This document shows positions 35,406 to 43,869 of a stretch of 45,269 nt of DNA, piece by piece (position 1 is the stretch's first letter; each line of letters starts with the position of its first letter). Below the pieces are notes generated by a model. The model was not told the origin of the DNA and made no database searches. It saw only the letters and a program-made list of their open reading frames with translations. Where the stretch lies: assembly GCA_004552195.1 (NCBI GenBank), contig SFPC01000019.1, forward strand, positions 1 through 45,269, read 5' to 3'. This DNA comes from Bacteroidales bacterium (GTDB taxonomy: Bacteria > Bacteroidota > Bacteroidia > Bacteroidales > Bacteroidaceae). The position numbers and the translations under genes are program-made.

Positions 35406-36581
35406 ATGATTGACAGTTTGATAACTCCCGAAACCATCTCGGCCGAAAACACGAGCTGGGAAGACGAAAGCGGATACCACGTTGGCTATGACACCAACAA
35501 CGATGGCCAATACGACACGGTGGAAACCTACGCCGGCTTCGATGCCTACGGCAACCCCACCCACTACGAAATATCCTACGACACGGACCACAATGGCATG
35601 ATGGACACGGTGATGGGTGTCGACATGAACGAATATGGCCAGCAGGTGGATACCTACGAGTCGTATGACTACGACCAGGACGGCCGGATGGACATGACAA
35701 AGCTCTACGTGGACAACACGGGCGACGGAGAGTTTGACCAGGTGACGACCACGCGCTTGGACACCTCGGACTCGGACGTCGTGATGACCATGGACACGCA
35801 AATAGACCTCTCCGGCAATCACCAGGCCGACCAAGGCATCAACATGCAGTTCATTGACCAAACGGGCAACGGAGAGCCGGACATCGTTCACCTGGAGCTG
35901 ACCGACGGACAGGGCAATGTGCTGGAACAGCAGGACATGACCTACGAGGAGTTTGACAACATGAACCAAATGAACTACTCTTCGGCTTGTATGGGCGAGA
36001 ACCTCGCCGCACAGTTCAACCCCGACGCCGCCGACCCCGACGCCGTGGCCGGAACACCCGCCGAGGACATGGAACACTGGGAGTATCAGGGACAAACAGG
36101 CCGCTGCGCCATCTACGCACAGAAGTTTGCCATCGAAGCCATCACCGGCCGCGAAATTCCCATCGAGGAACTGGTGGCTGTGGCCGAGGAGAACGGATGG
36201 TTTGTGCCCGGTGAGAACGAAGGAACCGTTTCGCTGAACATGGACAAGCTGGTGGAATACTACGGCGTGGAGAACGAAATGTCGTTTAACAACGACATCG
36301 AATCGCTCGAAGAGGCACTCAACGACGGACACAAGGTGATTGTGAGCGTGGACAGCGGACAGATTTGGAAAGGCGAGGAGAACGACATTTTCTCCCCCGA
36401 AACCACTGCCGACCATGCCGTGGAGGTCATCGGCATTGACCGCACCGACCCCGAAAACCCCATGGTGGTGCTCAACGACTCGGGAACGCCCAACGGACGC
36501 GGCGAGCTCGTACCGCTCGAAGTGTTTGAAAATGCCTGGAGTGCCGGCGATTCTCAAATGATTGAATGCTGGGCTGCCTAA
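35406..36581 (+). CDS. papain-like (C39-type) cysteine peptidase with N-terminal calcium-loop repeats
   Basis: 391-aa protein without a signal peptide, so probably cytoplasmic. Residues 20-165 carry about six nine-residue aspartate loops of the DxDxDGxxD type, starting near 29 (DTNNDGQYD), 59 (DTDHNGMMD), 88 (DYDQDGRMD), 103 (DNTGDGEFD), 134 and 151. They resemble calcium-binding loops of thrombospondin-3 or EF-hand-like repeats. The C-terminal domain (220-391) fits a C39-like papain fold: QGQTGRCAIYAQ with Gln230 and nucleophile Cys234, His337 in TTADHAVEVIGID, and Asn357/Asp358 in VVLNDSGTPNG as the third residue. The GRCAIYAQKFAIEAITGREI stretch resembles peptidases of the C39_2 group. The substrate is unknown. 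Placed between a sigma/anti-sigma-like pair and dynamins, it may be a calcium-gated effector or regulator protease. Confidence 0.82.
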   Translation: MIDSLITPETISAENTSWEDESGYHVGYDTNNDGQYDTVETYAGFDAYGNPTHYEISYDTDHNGMMDTVMGVDMNEYGQQVDTYESYDYDQDGRMDMTKLYVDNTGDGEFDQVTTTRLDTSDSDVVMTMDTQIDLSGNHQADQGINMQFIDQTGNGEPDIVHLELTDGQGNVLEQQDMTYEEFDNMNQMNYSSACMGENLAAQFNPDAADPDAVAGTPAEDMEHWEYQGQTGRCAIYAQKFAIEAITGREIPIEELVAVAEENGWFVPGENEGTVSLNMDKLVEYYGVENEMSFNNDIESLEEALNDGHKVIVSVDSGQIWKGEENDIFSPETTADHAVEVIGIDRTDPENPMVVLNDSGTPNGRGELVPLEVFENAWSAGDSQMIECWAA

Positions 36582-36651
36582 ATCCTGCCTCCGGAATTCT
36601 GTTTTCACCTTACCGCCGCCACAAGGCGGACTTCCTTAATCTCATCCGACA

Positions 36652-37185
36652 ATGAACAACGAACATCTCATTTCCAGTTTATACGAAAGTTTCAAAAAAC
36701 GGGCCGAAGTGCGCGCCCTGATGCCCATGGGCTACGTGGCCGACCTGCCACTCCTCACGGTGAAAAACGACTGCTTGGTGGCCGTGGTGCCTTTCCTGCG
36801 CTACAAAACCACGGGAGTGAAGGACCACACACTGGTCTTCCCCGTGCGCTACGTCTTGGAGTACCGGCTGCCCGAACTGAGCATAACGGGCTTCCGCGAC
36901 CTGGCTCTCGACCCCGTGCTCGGCTCCACGGACTTCCATCGCGCCGCCGGCTTCTTCCGCCACGAGGCGGTGCAACACCTCGACCGCGAACAGTATGCCG
37001 AACTCCGCAACCAGACGCTCGCACTCTACGACAAGCTCTGCCACAGCCTGCTCGATGAAAACGGAACGTTCGACGAGGCGGACGACATCCAGCTCAGCCA
37101 AAACCTCCACCTGCTCCTCGAACCGGCGGTTTGGCGGGCATACCAGGTAATCGACGAGGATTTCTATCAACGGTACATGGGATAA
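36652..37185 (+). CDS. uncharacterised protein of the dynamin cassette
   Basis: 177-aa soluble protein with no signal peptide or membrane helix. I do not recognise a family. A mixed alpha/beta N-terminal part contains ADLPLLTVKNDCLVAVVPFL and a VFPVRYVLEYRLPEL strand. An all-helical C-terminal part (about 100-177) has ADDIQLSQNLHLLLEPAVWR. It lies 70 bp after the peptidase gene and 108 bp before the first dynamin gene, all on the plus strand, so it is probably co-transcribed. It could be a substrate adaptor or an immunity-like partner of the peptidase; nothing in the sequence decides this. Confidence 0.75.
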   Translation: MNNEHLISSLYESFKKRAEVRALMPMGYVADLPLLTVKNDCLVAVVPFLRYKTTGVKDHTLVFPVRYVLEYRLPELSITGFRDLALDPVLGSTDFHRAAGFFRHEAVQHLDREQYAELRNQTLALYDKLCHSLLDENGTFDEADDIQLSQNLHLLLEPAVWRAYQVIDEDFYQRYMG

Positions 37186-37214
37186 GCCCGAAAGGACCAT
37201 TTCCCTCCCCCACT

Positions 37215-37230
37215 CCTTATATATAATAGG
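37215..37230. repeat. AT-rich 16-mer shared with two other loci
   Basis: CCTTATATATAATAGG occurs here and, exactly reverse-complemented, at 31251-31266; its core TTATATATAATAGG also occurs at 30978-30991. Here it precedes the first dynamin gene and might belong to an internal promoter. Confidence 0.55.
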
Positions 37231-37293
37231 TATGTCCGGCATCCTGACCGCCGCAAGCACACCTGCTTCACTTCACTCCCCAAAACCAATCTC

Positions 37294-39204
37294 ATGAACA
37301 AGATAAAAAACGCGAACTTCTTCAAGAAGCCGCTCCCAACCGCCCCGCAAAACGGACCAACCGCACAACAGCCGCAACAAACGCCGGCACCGCAGGCTCC
37401 GCAGCCCGCAGCCGCACAGCAAGCGCAGCCACTGCCGCCTCGCATCATACACATCTCCTCCGAACTGCTCGATGAGGTAAAAAAGACCATAGCCCTGCTG
37501 AAAGAACAGGAGCTGCCCGTTCACGCCAAGCAGGTGGCACAGCTCTGTGGCAACGTGCTCAACGAACGCTTCGCCATTGCCGTGGTGGGAGAGTTCAGCA
37601 AAGGTAAAAGCACGCTCATCAACCGTTTGGTCAACGCCGAGGTGCTCCCCACAGCCGTACTGCCCACCACCGCACTGCTCACCCGCATCCGCTACGGCGC
37701 ACAACCGAAACTCACCGCGGTGAACAAAAGCGGACAACGCCGCGCCATGCCGCTGCAACCGCAGTCGTGGGAAGGACTGACCGCCACCAATTTCGGCGAC
37801 AGGGAGCCGGAAGGATTCGTAGAGGTGGAACTGCCCAACACGTGGCTCGGACAGAACAACATCGAGGTGATTGACACGCCGGGAGCCGGCGACCTGGAAG
37901 CCAGCCGCGCCGCTGTCATCGAACGCTGCCTCATGGGCGCCGAAGCCTGCGTCGTGGTGATGGCCGCCACCAAGCTGCTCAGCATCACGGAGCGCGAGTT
38001 CATCCGCAAGAAGCTACTCTCGCGCAACATTCCCTTCATGGCCATCGCACTGACGCACATGGATCAGGTGCCGGCCGAAGAGCGCGTCAACGTCATCGAC
38101 TATCTCTACAAACAGCTCGAAGGCATGAAGCTCAAAGTGCCCGTGTTCGTGGCCGACGACGACATTCACCTGCCCGGAAGCGTCTACGACGACATCTGTG
38201 GCTTCGACTGCCTGCGCAAAATGGTGGCCAGCTGGATGATCCACCCCGAACGCCGCGAACTGACCGAGCAGTGGCTCAAGACAAACGTGGCCGACGTGCT
38301 CGGCAACGCACTGGCCACACTGCAACAGCAGCAGGCGTTCCTACAGGCCAAGGACTCGGAACGCGAACAGCTCATTGCCCGACGCAACAACGCCTTGGCG
38401 CAAATCGACTCCAAGTGGAAGGAACTGCGCGACGAGATGGAAACACGTTGCAACCGCTGCATCCAACAATTTAATACCCGCGCGGCAGAATGCGGCGACA
38501 CCATTATCGAAACACTCCAGCACGAGGTGGGACGACAGCCCAACCCGAAGCAGTGGGTCGACGAGGAATACGCTTACCGCGTGAAACGCGAACTCTCAGC
38601 CGTATCGCTCGCGCTCGACCAGCGCGTGGCCCACTCGCTCAACGTGGACCTCAAATGGCTGAATGAGCAAATATCGAGACAGTTCCAGATGGTGCTCAAC
38701 ATACGTCCCGACGACCTCAACAGCAAGGAGGAGCTCCAGCCCGACGTCAACGAACGCGCCGTACGACTCCAGGACATCAAGGACCAAAGCACGAAGGCCA
38801 CCATCCTGACTACCTGTGCCACACTCGGCACCGCGCTCATGCTCGGCGTGTCGGGAGCTGCACCGCTCATACTCGCCACCATGGGCGTAGGCACTGGCGC
38901 CAACCTGCTCTCACGCCGCATGCTCGACAAAAAGGCCAAGGAGCAGCAGCAAAAAATCAAGGAGCTCATCGCCACGGAGGTGAAGCGCATCATGCAGGAG
39001 GCATCGGCCGACAGCGAAGTCAAGATACGACTGCTCTACAACGACATCATCCGACAGTCGCGCAACGTGGAAAATCGCTGGATGCAAGCACAGCGCGACC
39101 TTATCCGCCAGACCACCGAAGGAAACGTGGACGAAGCACGCCAGAAGGTGAAGGGAAGAATCGAAGCCCTCACGCAGGCTTGCGAAACGCTGCACAACGC
39201 ATAG
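37294..39204 (+). CDS. dynamin-like GTPase 1
   Basis: 636-aa large GTPase of the bacterial dynamin superfamily, expected to bind and reshape membranes using GTP. The N-terminal ~50 residues are Pro/Gln/Ala-rich and probably disordered. GTPase domain: G1 loop VVGEFSKGKST at about 98-107, switch threonines around LPTTALLTRIRYG, G3 DTPGAGD at 194-200 and G4-like THMD at 254-257. A long helical region with charged coiled-coil segments follows (about 340-505). A hydrophobic hairpin (about 507-545, LGTALMLGVSGAAPLILATM) would serve as the membrane-inserting paddle, and a C-terminal helical bundle completes it. First of three divergent dynamins in a row, which hints at hetero-oligomers as in the paired DLPs of Campylobacter. 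Confidence 0.88.
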   Translation: MNKIKNANFFKKPLPTAPQNGPTAQQPQQTPAPQAPQPAAAQQAQPLPPRIIHISSELLDEVKKTIALLKEQELPVHAKQVAQLCGNVLNERFAIAVVGEFSKGKSTLINRLVNAEVLPTAVLPTTALLTRIRYGAQPKLTAVNKSGQRRAMPLQPQSWEGLTATNFGDREPEGFVEVELPNTWLGQNNIEVIDTPGAGDLEASRAAVIERCLMGAEACVVVMAATKLLSITEREFIRKKLLSRNIPFMAIALTHMDQVPAEERVNVIDYLYKQLEGMKLKVPVFVADDDIHLPGSVYDDICGFDCLRKMVASWMIHPERRELTEQWLKTNVADVLGNALATLQQQQAFLQAKDSEREQLIARRNNALAQIDSKWKELRDEMETRCNRCIQQFNTRAAECGDTIIETLQHEVGRQPNPKQWVDEEYAYRVKRELSAVSLALDQRVAHSLNVDLKWLNEQISRQFQMVLNIRPDDLNSKEELQPDVNERAVRLQDIKDQSTKATILTTCATLGTALMLGVSGAAPLILATMGVGTGANLLSRRMLDKKAKEQQQKIKELIATEVKRIMQEASADSEVKIRLLYNDIIRQSRNVENRWMQAQRDLIRQTTEGNVDEARQKVKGRIEALTQACETLHNA

Positions 39205-39256
39205 TAGACCCTACTCCCATTCATTTCTTTTCTCCACAAAAAAACAACCTATTCTC

Positions 39257-41272
39257 ATGTCCAACGATAATTATAGTTATTCCTGGTACCAATCCAAGAA
39301 AGGCGAGCTCTCCACGCTCATGTCTGAAGCCTCAGACGTCATCAATGCGCTGTCGATGAACGAATTTGCCGACCGCCTCAAAGCACTGTCCGGAAAAGTG
39401 CAGAACGAGTCGTTCAAAGTGCAGATTGTCGGCACGTTCAAAAACGGAAAATCCACCTTCATCAACGCCCTGCTCGGCGAAGACGTGCTGCCCGCACGTG
39501 TACTGCCCTGCACGGCAGTGGTGAACGAGCTGAAATACGGCGAAGAGAAGAAGGCCATACTCCACTTCGTCAATCCCTTGCCCGCCAAGCTGCTCGACTG
39601 CATCCCCGAAGCCACACTGGCACACATGAAGGCGCACAACATGGAGAATGTGCCGCCCATGGAAATTCCCTACGACGCCATCGACCAATATGTTACCATC
39701 CCCATCGACGGCGACCCCGACGAAATTGCCGCAGCCAGCCCCTACTTGGCCGTAGAGATGTTCTATCCCTCGCCACTGCTCGAACAGGGTGTGGAAATCA
39801 TCGACTCGCCGGGACTGAACGAGTGTCAAGAGCGTACAAAGTGTACCCTGAGCTACTTAGACAAGGCCGATGCCATCATTTACCTGTTCGACGCCAACCG
39901 TGCCTGCGCCCAGGATGAAATGGAAGTAATCGAGGATACGCTGTTGGCCAAGGGCTTCAACGACATATTCTTCTTGGTGAACCGCATCGACGTGGTGCCT
40001 GCCAATCAGCGGGACGACGTGAAGAAATACGTGGAAAAGCGCGTCAAGGACTACACGCCGAACGATGTGTACTGCATATCGGGACTGGTGGGCCTCAACG
40101 GCAAGCTGAAGAACGACGAGGCCATGATCCAGGAGTCCGGACTGCCTCCCTTCGAGGAGCGGCTGCGCCTGTTCCTCACCCAGGAGAAAGGCCGCGTGAA
40201 GCTGGCGCAGCCCGCACGCGAGCTGAAGAACATCCTGACCAAGGAGGCCTTGTTCCGCAACATCCCCTTCCAGCGGCAACAGCTGTCCACCGACCTCGGC
40301 ACCCTGCAGGCGCGCTACGATGCCGCCCGTCCGCAGCTTGAAGAGCTGGAAATCCGCAAAGAGGAAATGCACAAGAACATGCTGCTCAACATTGAGCGTT
40401 GCAGCAACGAAGTGCGCCGCGCTATAGGCCAACACCTGCGCGACGTGGCCCGCAGCGTGCCGGCATGGATTGAGGCTTACCAGCCCCAGAACGGCGTGGG
40501 CTTCGGCTCCAAGCGCAAGGTGGATCGCGTGGCCAACGAAATCATGCACCACGTGACGGAGCAAATCAAAAAAGACATGGCGGAGTGGAACAAAGAGGTG
40601 CTCATGCCGCTCATTCAGGAAAAGGCGCAAGTGATTTACGAACGCAGCGACAATGACCTCAAGGACATCTACACCGCCGTGGACGACATCAACGCACAAC
40701 TCAGCGGACAGAGCATCGACGTGCCCTGTGCTTCGGGCTGGGAGCGCGCTGCGGGCATTGCAGCCGTCTGCCTGGGCTACCCCGCCGGCGCCGGCATCGC
40801 CATAGGCGGCTTTGACATGAAAAATCTGGTGAAGTCCATCGGTCTGCAAATCGGTTTGGGTGCCGGACTTGTCTGGTTGGGCCTCGCCAATCCCGTATTT
40901 GCCATCGCAGCCGGCGCACTGCTGGTATGGCAGTCCATCTCCTCCGGCAAGTCCTCGGCTCTGCAAAGACTGAAGGAGAAAATGACCGACTCCATCGTTG
41001 AGTCCATCAACAACAGCTCAACGGAGAAATCCGAAGAGATAGCTTGCAAGGTGCGCGAGGAGTTCACGAAGATTGCAGACGGCGCCACGAGTGCCGTAAC
41101 CTCGGAAATCAACACCGTGAAGACGCAGGTGGAAAGCATCCTCAACGACCTCAGTCAGGGCAAGGAGCACGTGGAGCGCAAAAACGAGCTGCTCAACCGC
41201 AGCGAGACGCAGCTGCAGGAAATCTGCGGCAAGCTCGACACGCTGGTCTTCGAACTCGCCGGACTTCACTAA
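39257..41272 (+). CDS. dynamin-like GTPase 2
   Basis: 671-aa dynamin-family GTPase starting 52 bp after the first. G1 loop IVGTFKNGKST at about 57-67, switch region LPARVLPCTAVVNEL, G3 DSPGLNE near 189, and G4 VNRIDVV near 238. Long coiled-coil helices (about 340-400 and 430-490) lead to a strongly hydrophobic pair of segments about 495-565 (AAGIAAVCLGYPAGAGIAIG; LGAGLVWLGLANPVFAIAAG), the most convincing membrane hairpin of the three. The C-terminus is again coiled coil (about 590-671). It is clearly a different paralogue from its neighbours rather than a recent duplicate. Confidence 0.9.
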   Translation: MSNDNYSYSWYQSKKGELSTLMSEASDVINALSMNEFADRLKALSGKVQNESFKVQIVGTFKNGKSTFINALLGEDVLPARVLPCTAVVNELKYGEEKKAILHFVNPLPAKLLDCIPEATLAHMKAHNMENVPPMEIPYDAIDQYVTIPIDGDPDEIAAASPYLAVEMFYPSPLLEQGVEIIDSPGLNECQERTKCTLSYLDKADAIIYLFDANRACAQDEMEVIEDTLLAKGFNDIFFLVNRIDVVPANQRDDVKKYVEKRVKDYTPNDVYCISGLVGLNGKLKNDEAMIQESGLPPFEERLRLFLTQEKGRVKLAQPARELKNILTKEALFRNIPFQRQQLSTDLGTLQARYDAARPQLEELEIRKEEMHKNMLLNIERCSNEVRRAIGQHLRDVARSVPAWIEAYQPQNGVGFGSKRKVDRVANEIMHHVTEQIKKDMAEWNKEVLMPLIQEKAQVIYERSDNDLKDIYTAVDDINAQLSGQSIDVPCASGWERAAGIAAVCLGYPAGAGIAIGGFDMKNLVKSIGLQIGLGAGLVWLGLANPVFAIAAGALLVWQSISSGKSSALQRLKEKMTDSIVESINNSSTEKSEEIACKVREEFTKIADGATSAVTSEINTVKTQVESILNDLSQGKEHVERKNELLNRSETQLQEICGKLDTLVFELAGLH

Positions 41273-41282
41273 CCCTTCAACC

Positions 41283-41307
41283 GGCGGAGGCAGCACCTGT
41301 CTCCGCC
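41283..41307 (+). other. stem-loop between dynamin genes 2 and 3
   Basis: GGCGGAGGCAG (41283-41293) pairs with CTGTCTCCGCC (41297-41307) with one mismatch. A second GC-rich imperfect hairpin can form at about 41325-41362. Without a T-run these are more likely mRNA processing or stability elements than terminators. Confidence 0.4.
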
Positions 41308-41393
41308 GAACCTATTTCCCCGACGGCGGGAGCGCGGACTGCTGTCTCCGCTCCACCCGCCGCCGAACTTATACCCCCTAAATCTTTCACGAG

Positions 41394-43196
41394 ATGAGCA
41401 ATGAGAACAAGGCCTCGTTCTGGAGCACCGTGCGCGACGTGGCACATATCGACGAAAACATCACTTTTGCTTCGGAAATGCTCGACAAGTATTCCTGGAA
41501 GAAGGAAGAGCAAATACAACTCACGCAGCAGATGGAGCGCATACGCACCAAGCAGAAAGACGACTGCCTTAACCTGAGCGTCATCGGCGAATTCAGCTGC
41601 GGAAAGAGCTCTTTCATCAACGCCTTGCTGAACATAGACCTCCTCACGTCGAGCGTTATCCAGGGAACCACCGTGACGAACACCATCATCTACTATTCGC
41701 CAGAACCGGTGATAACCATCAGTTTCCGCGACGGCCGTCACCAAAGCTTAGAGCCGGAGAGCATGGACGAACTCCGCCAGCAGGTGTCGGTCATCACGAC
41801 CGACGGGGATGCGGCACAGCACATTGCCATGGTGTCGGTGGGACTGCCCTCGCCACTCCTCGAACAGAACATCCGCATCATTGACACGCCGGGCACCAAC
41901 TCGCTCGCGACGTGGCACGAGGACGTGACGCGACAAGCGCTGAGTGACCTCTCCGACTTAGCCATCATCCTCACCGACTCCACCAAGCCGCTGCCCATGA
42001 CGCTGATGGACTTCATTGAGGAAAACGTGCATGGTCTGCTCTCACAATGCGCTGTGGCGGCCACACGCTTCGACCTCGTGCCGCAGGGAGAGCGCGACTC
42101 CATCATGACCTACATCTCCAAAAAAATGTGTCATGACTTCGACCTCCCGTCCTTCTTGGTGCTACCCTTCTCCCCCTTGGCCGTCATCGGACAGCTGCAA
42201 GGCCAAAAGCTGGTGGAGGAACAGGAGGAAATGGCCAAGCTCACCGAAGAAAACGCACAGAAGCTGCTCAGCTACATGGCGGAGCGCAGGCAGATAGCGC
42301 AGATGCACAAGCTCTTGGACCTGACGGACAAGATGTTTACCGCGCTGCAAAGCAACATCAACGGCAAGCTCGAAGAATGCCAAAAGGAGCTGGAACTGCT
42401 GCAACGCAGCCTCACGGCCAATCTCAAGGACTTCATTGAAGAACAGAAGCGGAAAATCGGGGAGAAGATGGACATGGAATGCGAAGTCATGCGCTCGGGC
42501 ATCCGCACGGTCTGCGAGGCGGAAGTACTCCTGGCCAAGAAACGCATGGAGAAGCTCCTCCTCGACAACCGCGCCACTACGGCAACTGCCATCAAGGAGT
42601 ATGTCAACGGCCAATACATCAAGAACTGCGAGAAGGAAGCGAAGAGCATCCACGACTGCCTGCACATCTACGACAAACAGCTGCCGAAACTCTTCAAGAA
42701 GTACATGAAACAATTCCAGGAGGCTTTCCAGAAGGAATTCGAGAAACTCCAAATCCTGAAGGTGGACTTCAAGGGTACTAATGTGGACACCACGGACAAG
42801 ACCAAGATGACCATCAGCGACCTGGGCAGCTCGTTCCACTTTCTCAACGAGGAGGAGAACCACGAGAACTGGTGCTTCGGCGGCGGCGCGGCGGGCGGAG
42901 CCGGACTCGGCCTTCTCATCGGCGGCCCCGTCGGGGCCGTGGTCGGAGGGATAATAGGTTTTCTCGTGGGCGGCTTTAACACGCACGATGCGGCGGACAT
43001 CAAGCGCAACGTCCTCAGCAAGTTGTCCACACCGTTGAATAATTTCTGCAAACAGGTGCAGGACGACACCGTCGATACCTTTGACAAATGGACAATGGAC
43101 ACTTGCCAGGCACTGCGCGACGAGATGGACCGCTACCGTGAACAACAAAATCAGATACAACAAGGCAAAGCAGAAAAAGCTGCAAGCGGAGATTGA
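41394..43196 (+). CDS. dynamin-like GTPase 3
   Basis: 600-aa dynamin-family GTPase. G1 loop VIGEFSCGKSS at 63-72, switch region SSVIQGTTVTNTI, G3 DTPGTNS near 164 and G4 TRFDLVP near 223. Extended coiled-coil stalk from about 310 to 470. The membrane element is a glycine-zipper-like segment (GGGAAGGAGLGLLIGGPVGA and the following VVGGIIGFLVGG, about 498-530) instead of a classic hairpin. The last residues (DRYREQQNQIQQGKAEKAAS) end abruptly, while the +1 frame continues with a matching coiled coil to 43272 (see the next entry), so the true C-terminus may be frameshifted. Confidence 0.9.
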   Translation: MSNENKASFWSTVRDVAHIDENITFASEMLDKYSWKKEEQIQLTQQMERIRTKQKDDCLNLSVIGEFSCGKSSFINALLNIDLLTSSVIQGTTVTNTIIYYSPEPVITISFRDGRHQSLEPESMDELRQQVSVITTDGDAAQHIAMVSVGLPSPLLEQNIRIIDTPGTNSLATWHEDVTRQALSDLSDLAIILTDSTKPLPMTLMDFIEENVHGLLSQCAVAATRFDLVPQGERDSIMTYISKKMCHDFDLPSFLVLPFSPLAVIGQLQGQKLVEEQEEMAKLTEENAQKLLSYMAERRQIAQMHKLLDLTDKMFTALQSNINGKLEECQKELELLQRSLTANLKDFIEEQKRKIGEKMDMECEVMRSGIRTVCEAEVLLAKKRMEKLLLDNRATTATAIKEYVNGQYIKNCEKEAKSIHDCLHIYDKQLPKLFKKYMKQFQEAFQKEFEKLQILKVDFKGTNVDTTDKTKMTISDLGSSFHFLNEEENHENWCFGGGAAGGAGLGLLIGGPVGAVVGGIIGFLVGGFNTHDAADIKRNVLSKLSTPLNNFCKQVQDDTVDTFDKWTMDTCQALRDEMDRYREQQNQIQQGKAEKAASGD

Positions 43197-43272
43197 CGTC
43201 ATCAACCAAGACCTTGCCCTGCTCACCGCTCACCAGCAACAGCTGCAGACCGCCTTGAAACAAATGAAATAA
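43138..43272 (+). CDS. short coiled-coil reading frame overlapping the end of dynamin 3
   Basis: From a GTG at 43138 the +1 frame encodes 44 residues (VNNKIRYNKAKQKKLQAEID and on to LLTAHQQQLQTALKQMK). It overlaps dynamin 3 by 59 bp and ends 7 bp before the next gene. The sequence is a strong amphipathic coiled coil rich in Gln, Lys and Leu, like the dynamin 3 tail. Three readings are possible: a separate small protein, the real tail of dynamin 3 displaced by a one-base indel, or a programmed frameshift near the AAAAA run at 43171-43175. The tight spacing to the next gene supports real translation of this frame. Confidence 0.5.
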   Translation: MNNKIRYNKAKQKKLQAEIDVINQDLALLTAHQQQLQTALKQMK

Positions 43273-43278
43273 ACGGAA

Positions 43279-43812
43279 ATGGACATTCTCGAAACAACCC
43301 AACGCTTTGAACAGCTCTGGGAGCAGTTCATCGCTACTTTCAAAGGAAGCCTCATCACGGAGGCAAGAAAACAGCACGTGAACCTCACACTGGCCAAAAT
43401 CTTGCTGAAAGACGCGGCAGAATCGTGGACAGCGGACTATGGCGTAAATGGCGTCTGGCTCAAACATCTGAAACAGGACGAACCGAAAAAGGGAGAACTG
43501 GTGGAAGAAATCCTGACGCACGACCTGACGCTGCAAGACGTGAAAATCGCTCCCCCGAAGCCGAACAATGCCCTCAAAGTGGCTGCACCCATCGGCGCAG
43601 GCGTGGCAGGTCTCGCCGTAGCCAAGGCTCTGTCGCTCGGCACAGTGGCCACCGCTACGGCTGTGGCGGTTCCCGCTGCATTGGCCTTACCCATCGTCAA
43701 CTCCAGAATGGAAACCGCTGCGGCCAAACGTAAGCAGCGCATCATCGATGCCTACGTGCAGCAACTCGACAAGTACAAAGAATCCATCAAATCGATACTT
43801 TTGGCCGAATAA
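43279..43812 (+). CDS. small hydrophobic-hairpin protein ending the dynamin cassette
   Basis: 177-aa protein starting 6 bp after the short coiled-coil frame, hence probably translationally linked. The N-terminal ~95 residues are soluble and mostly helical (FEQLWEQFIATFKGSLITEA; ILTHDLTLQDVKIAPPKP). Residues about 105-142 form an Ala/Gly/Val-rich hydrophobic stretch (VAAPIGAGVAGLAVAKALSL, then TVATATAVAVPAALALPIV) long enough for a membrane hairpin. The C-terminus is a basic helix. No GTPase motif. By position it could be a membrane adaptor for the dynamins; no family recognised. Confidence 0.78.
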   Translation: MDILETTQRFEQLWEQFIATFKGSLITEARKQHVNLTLAKILLKDAAESWTADYGVNGVWLKHLKQDEPKKGELVEEILTHDLTLQDVKIAPPKPNNALKVAAPIGAGVAGLAVAKALSLGTVATATAVAVPAALALPIVNSRMETAAAKRKQRIIDAYVQQLDKYKESIKSILLAE

Positions 43813-43869
43813 CCATCGCCCCAATCCATCCTGCCGCCCGAGGAAATAGCACGGCGGCGACCTACCTTC

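Noticed and set aside
34234..43812. Identity with the Eleos (LeoA/LeoBC) dynamin defence system
   Set aside because: Eleos has a different gene content. Three dynamins, a sigma factor and a C39-like peptidase are not part of it, and no LeoBC-like neighbour was seen.
34234..43812. A bacteriocin export cluster because of the C39-type peptidase
   Set aside because: No ABC transporter, no double-glycine leader peptide and no membrane domain fused to the peptidase.
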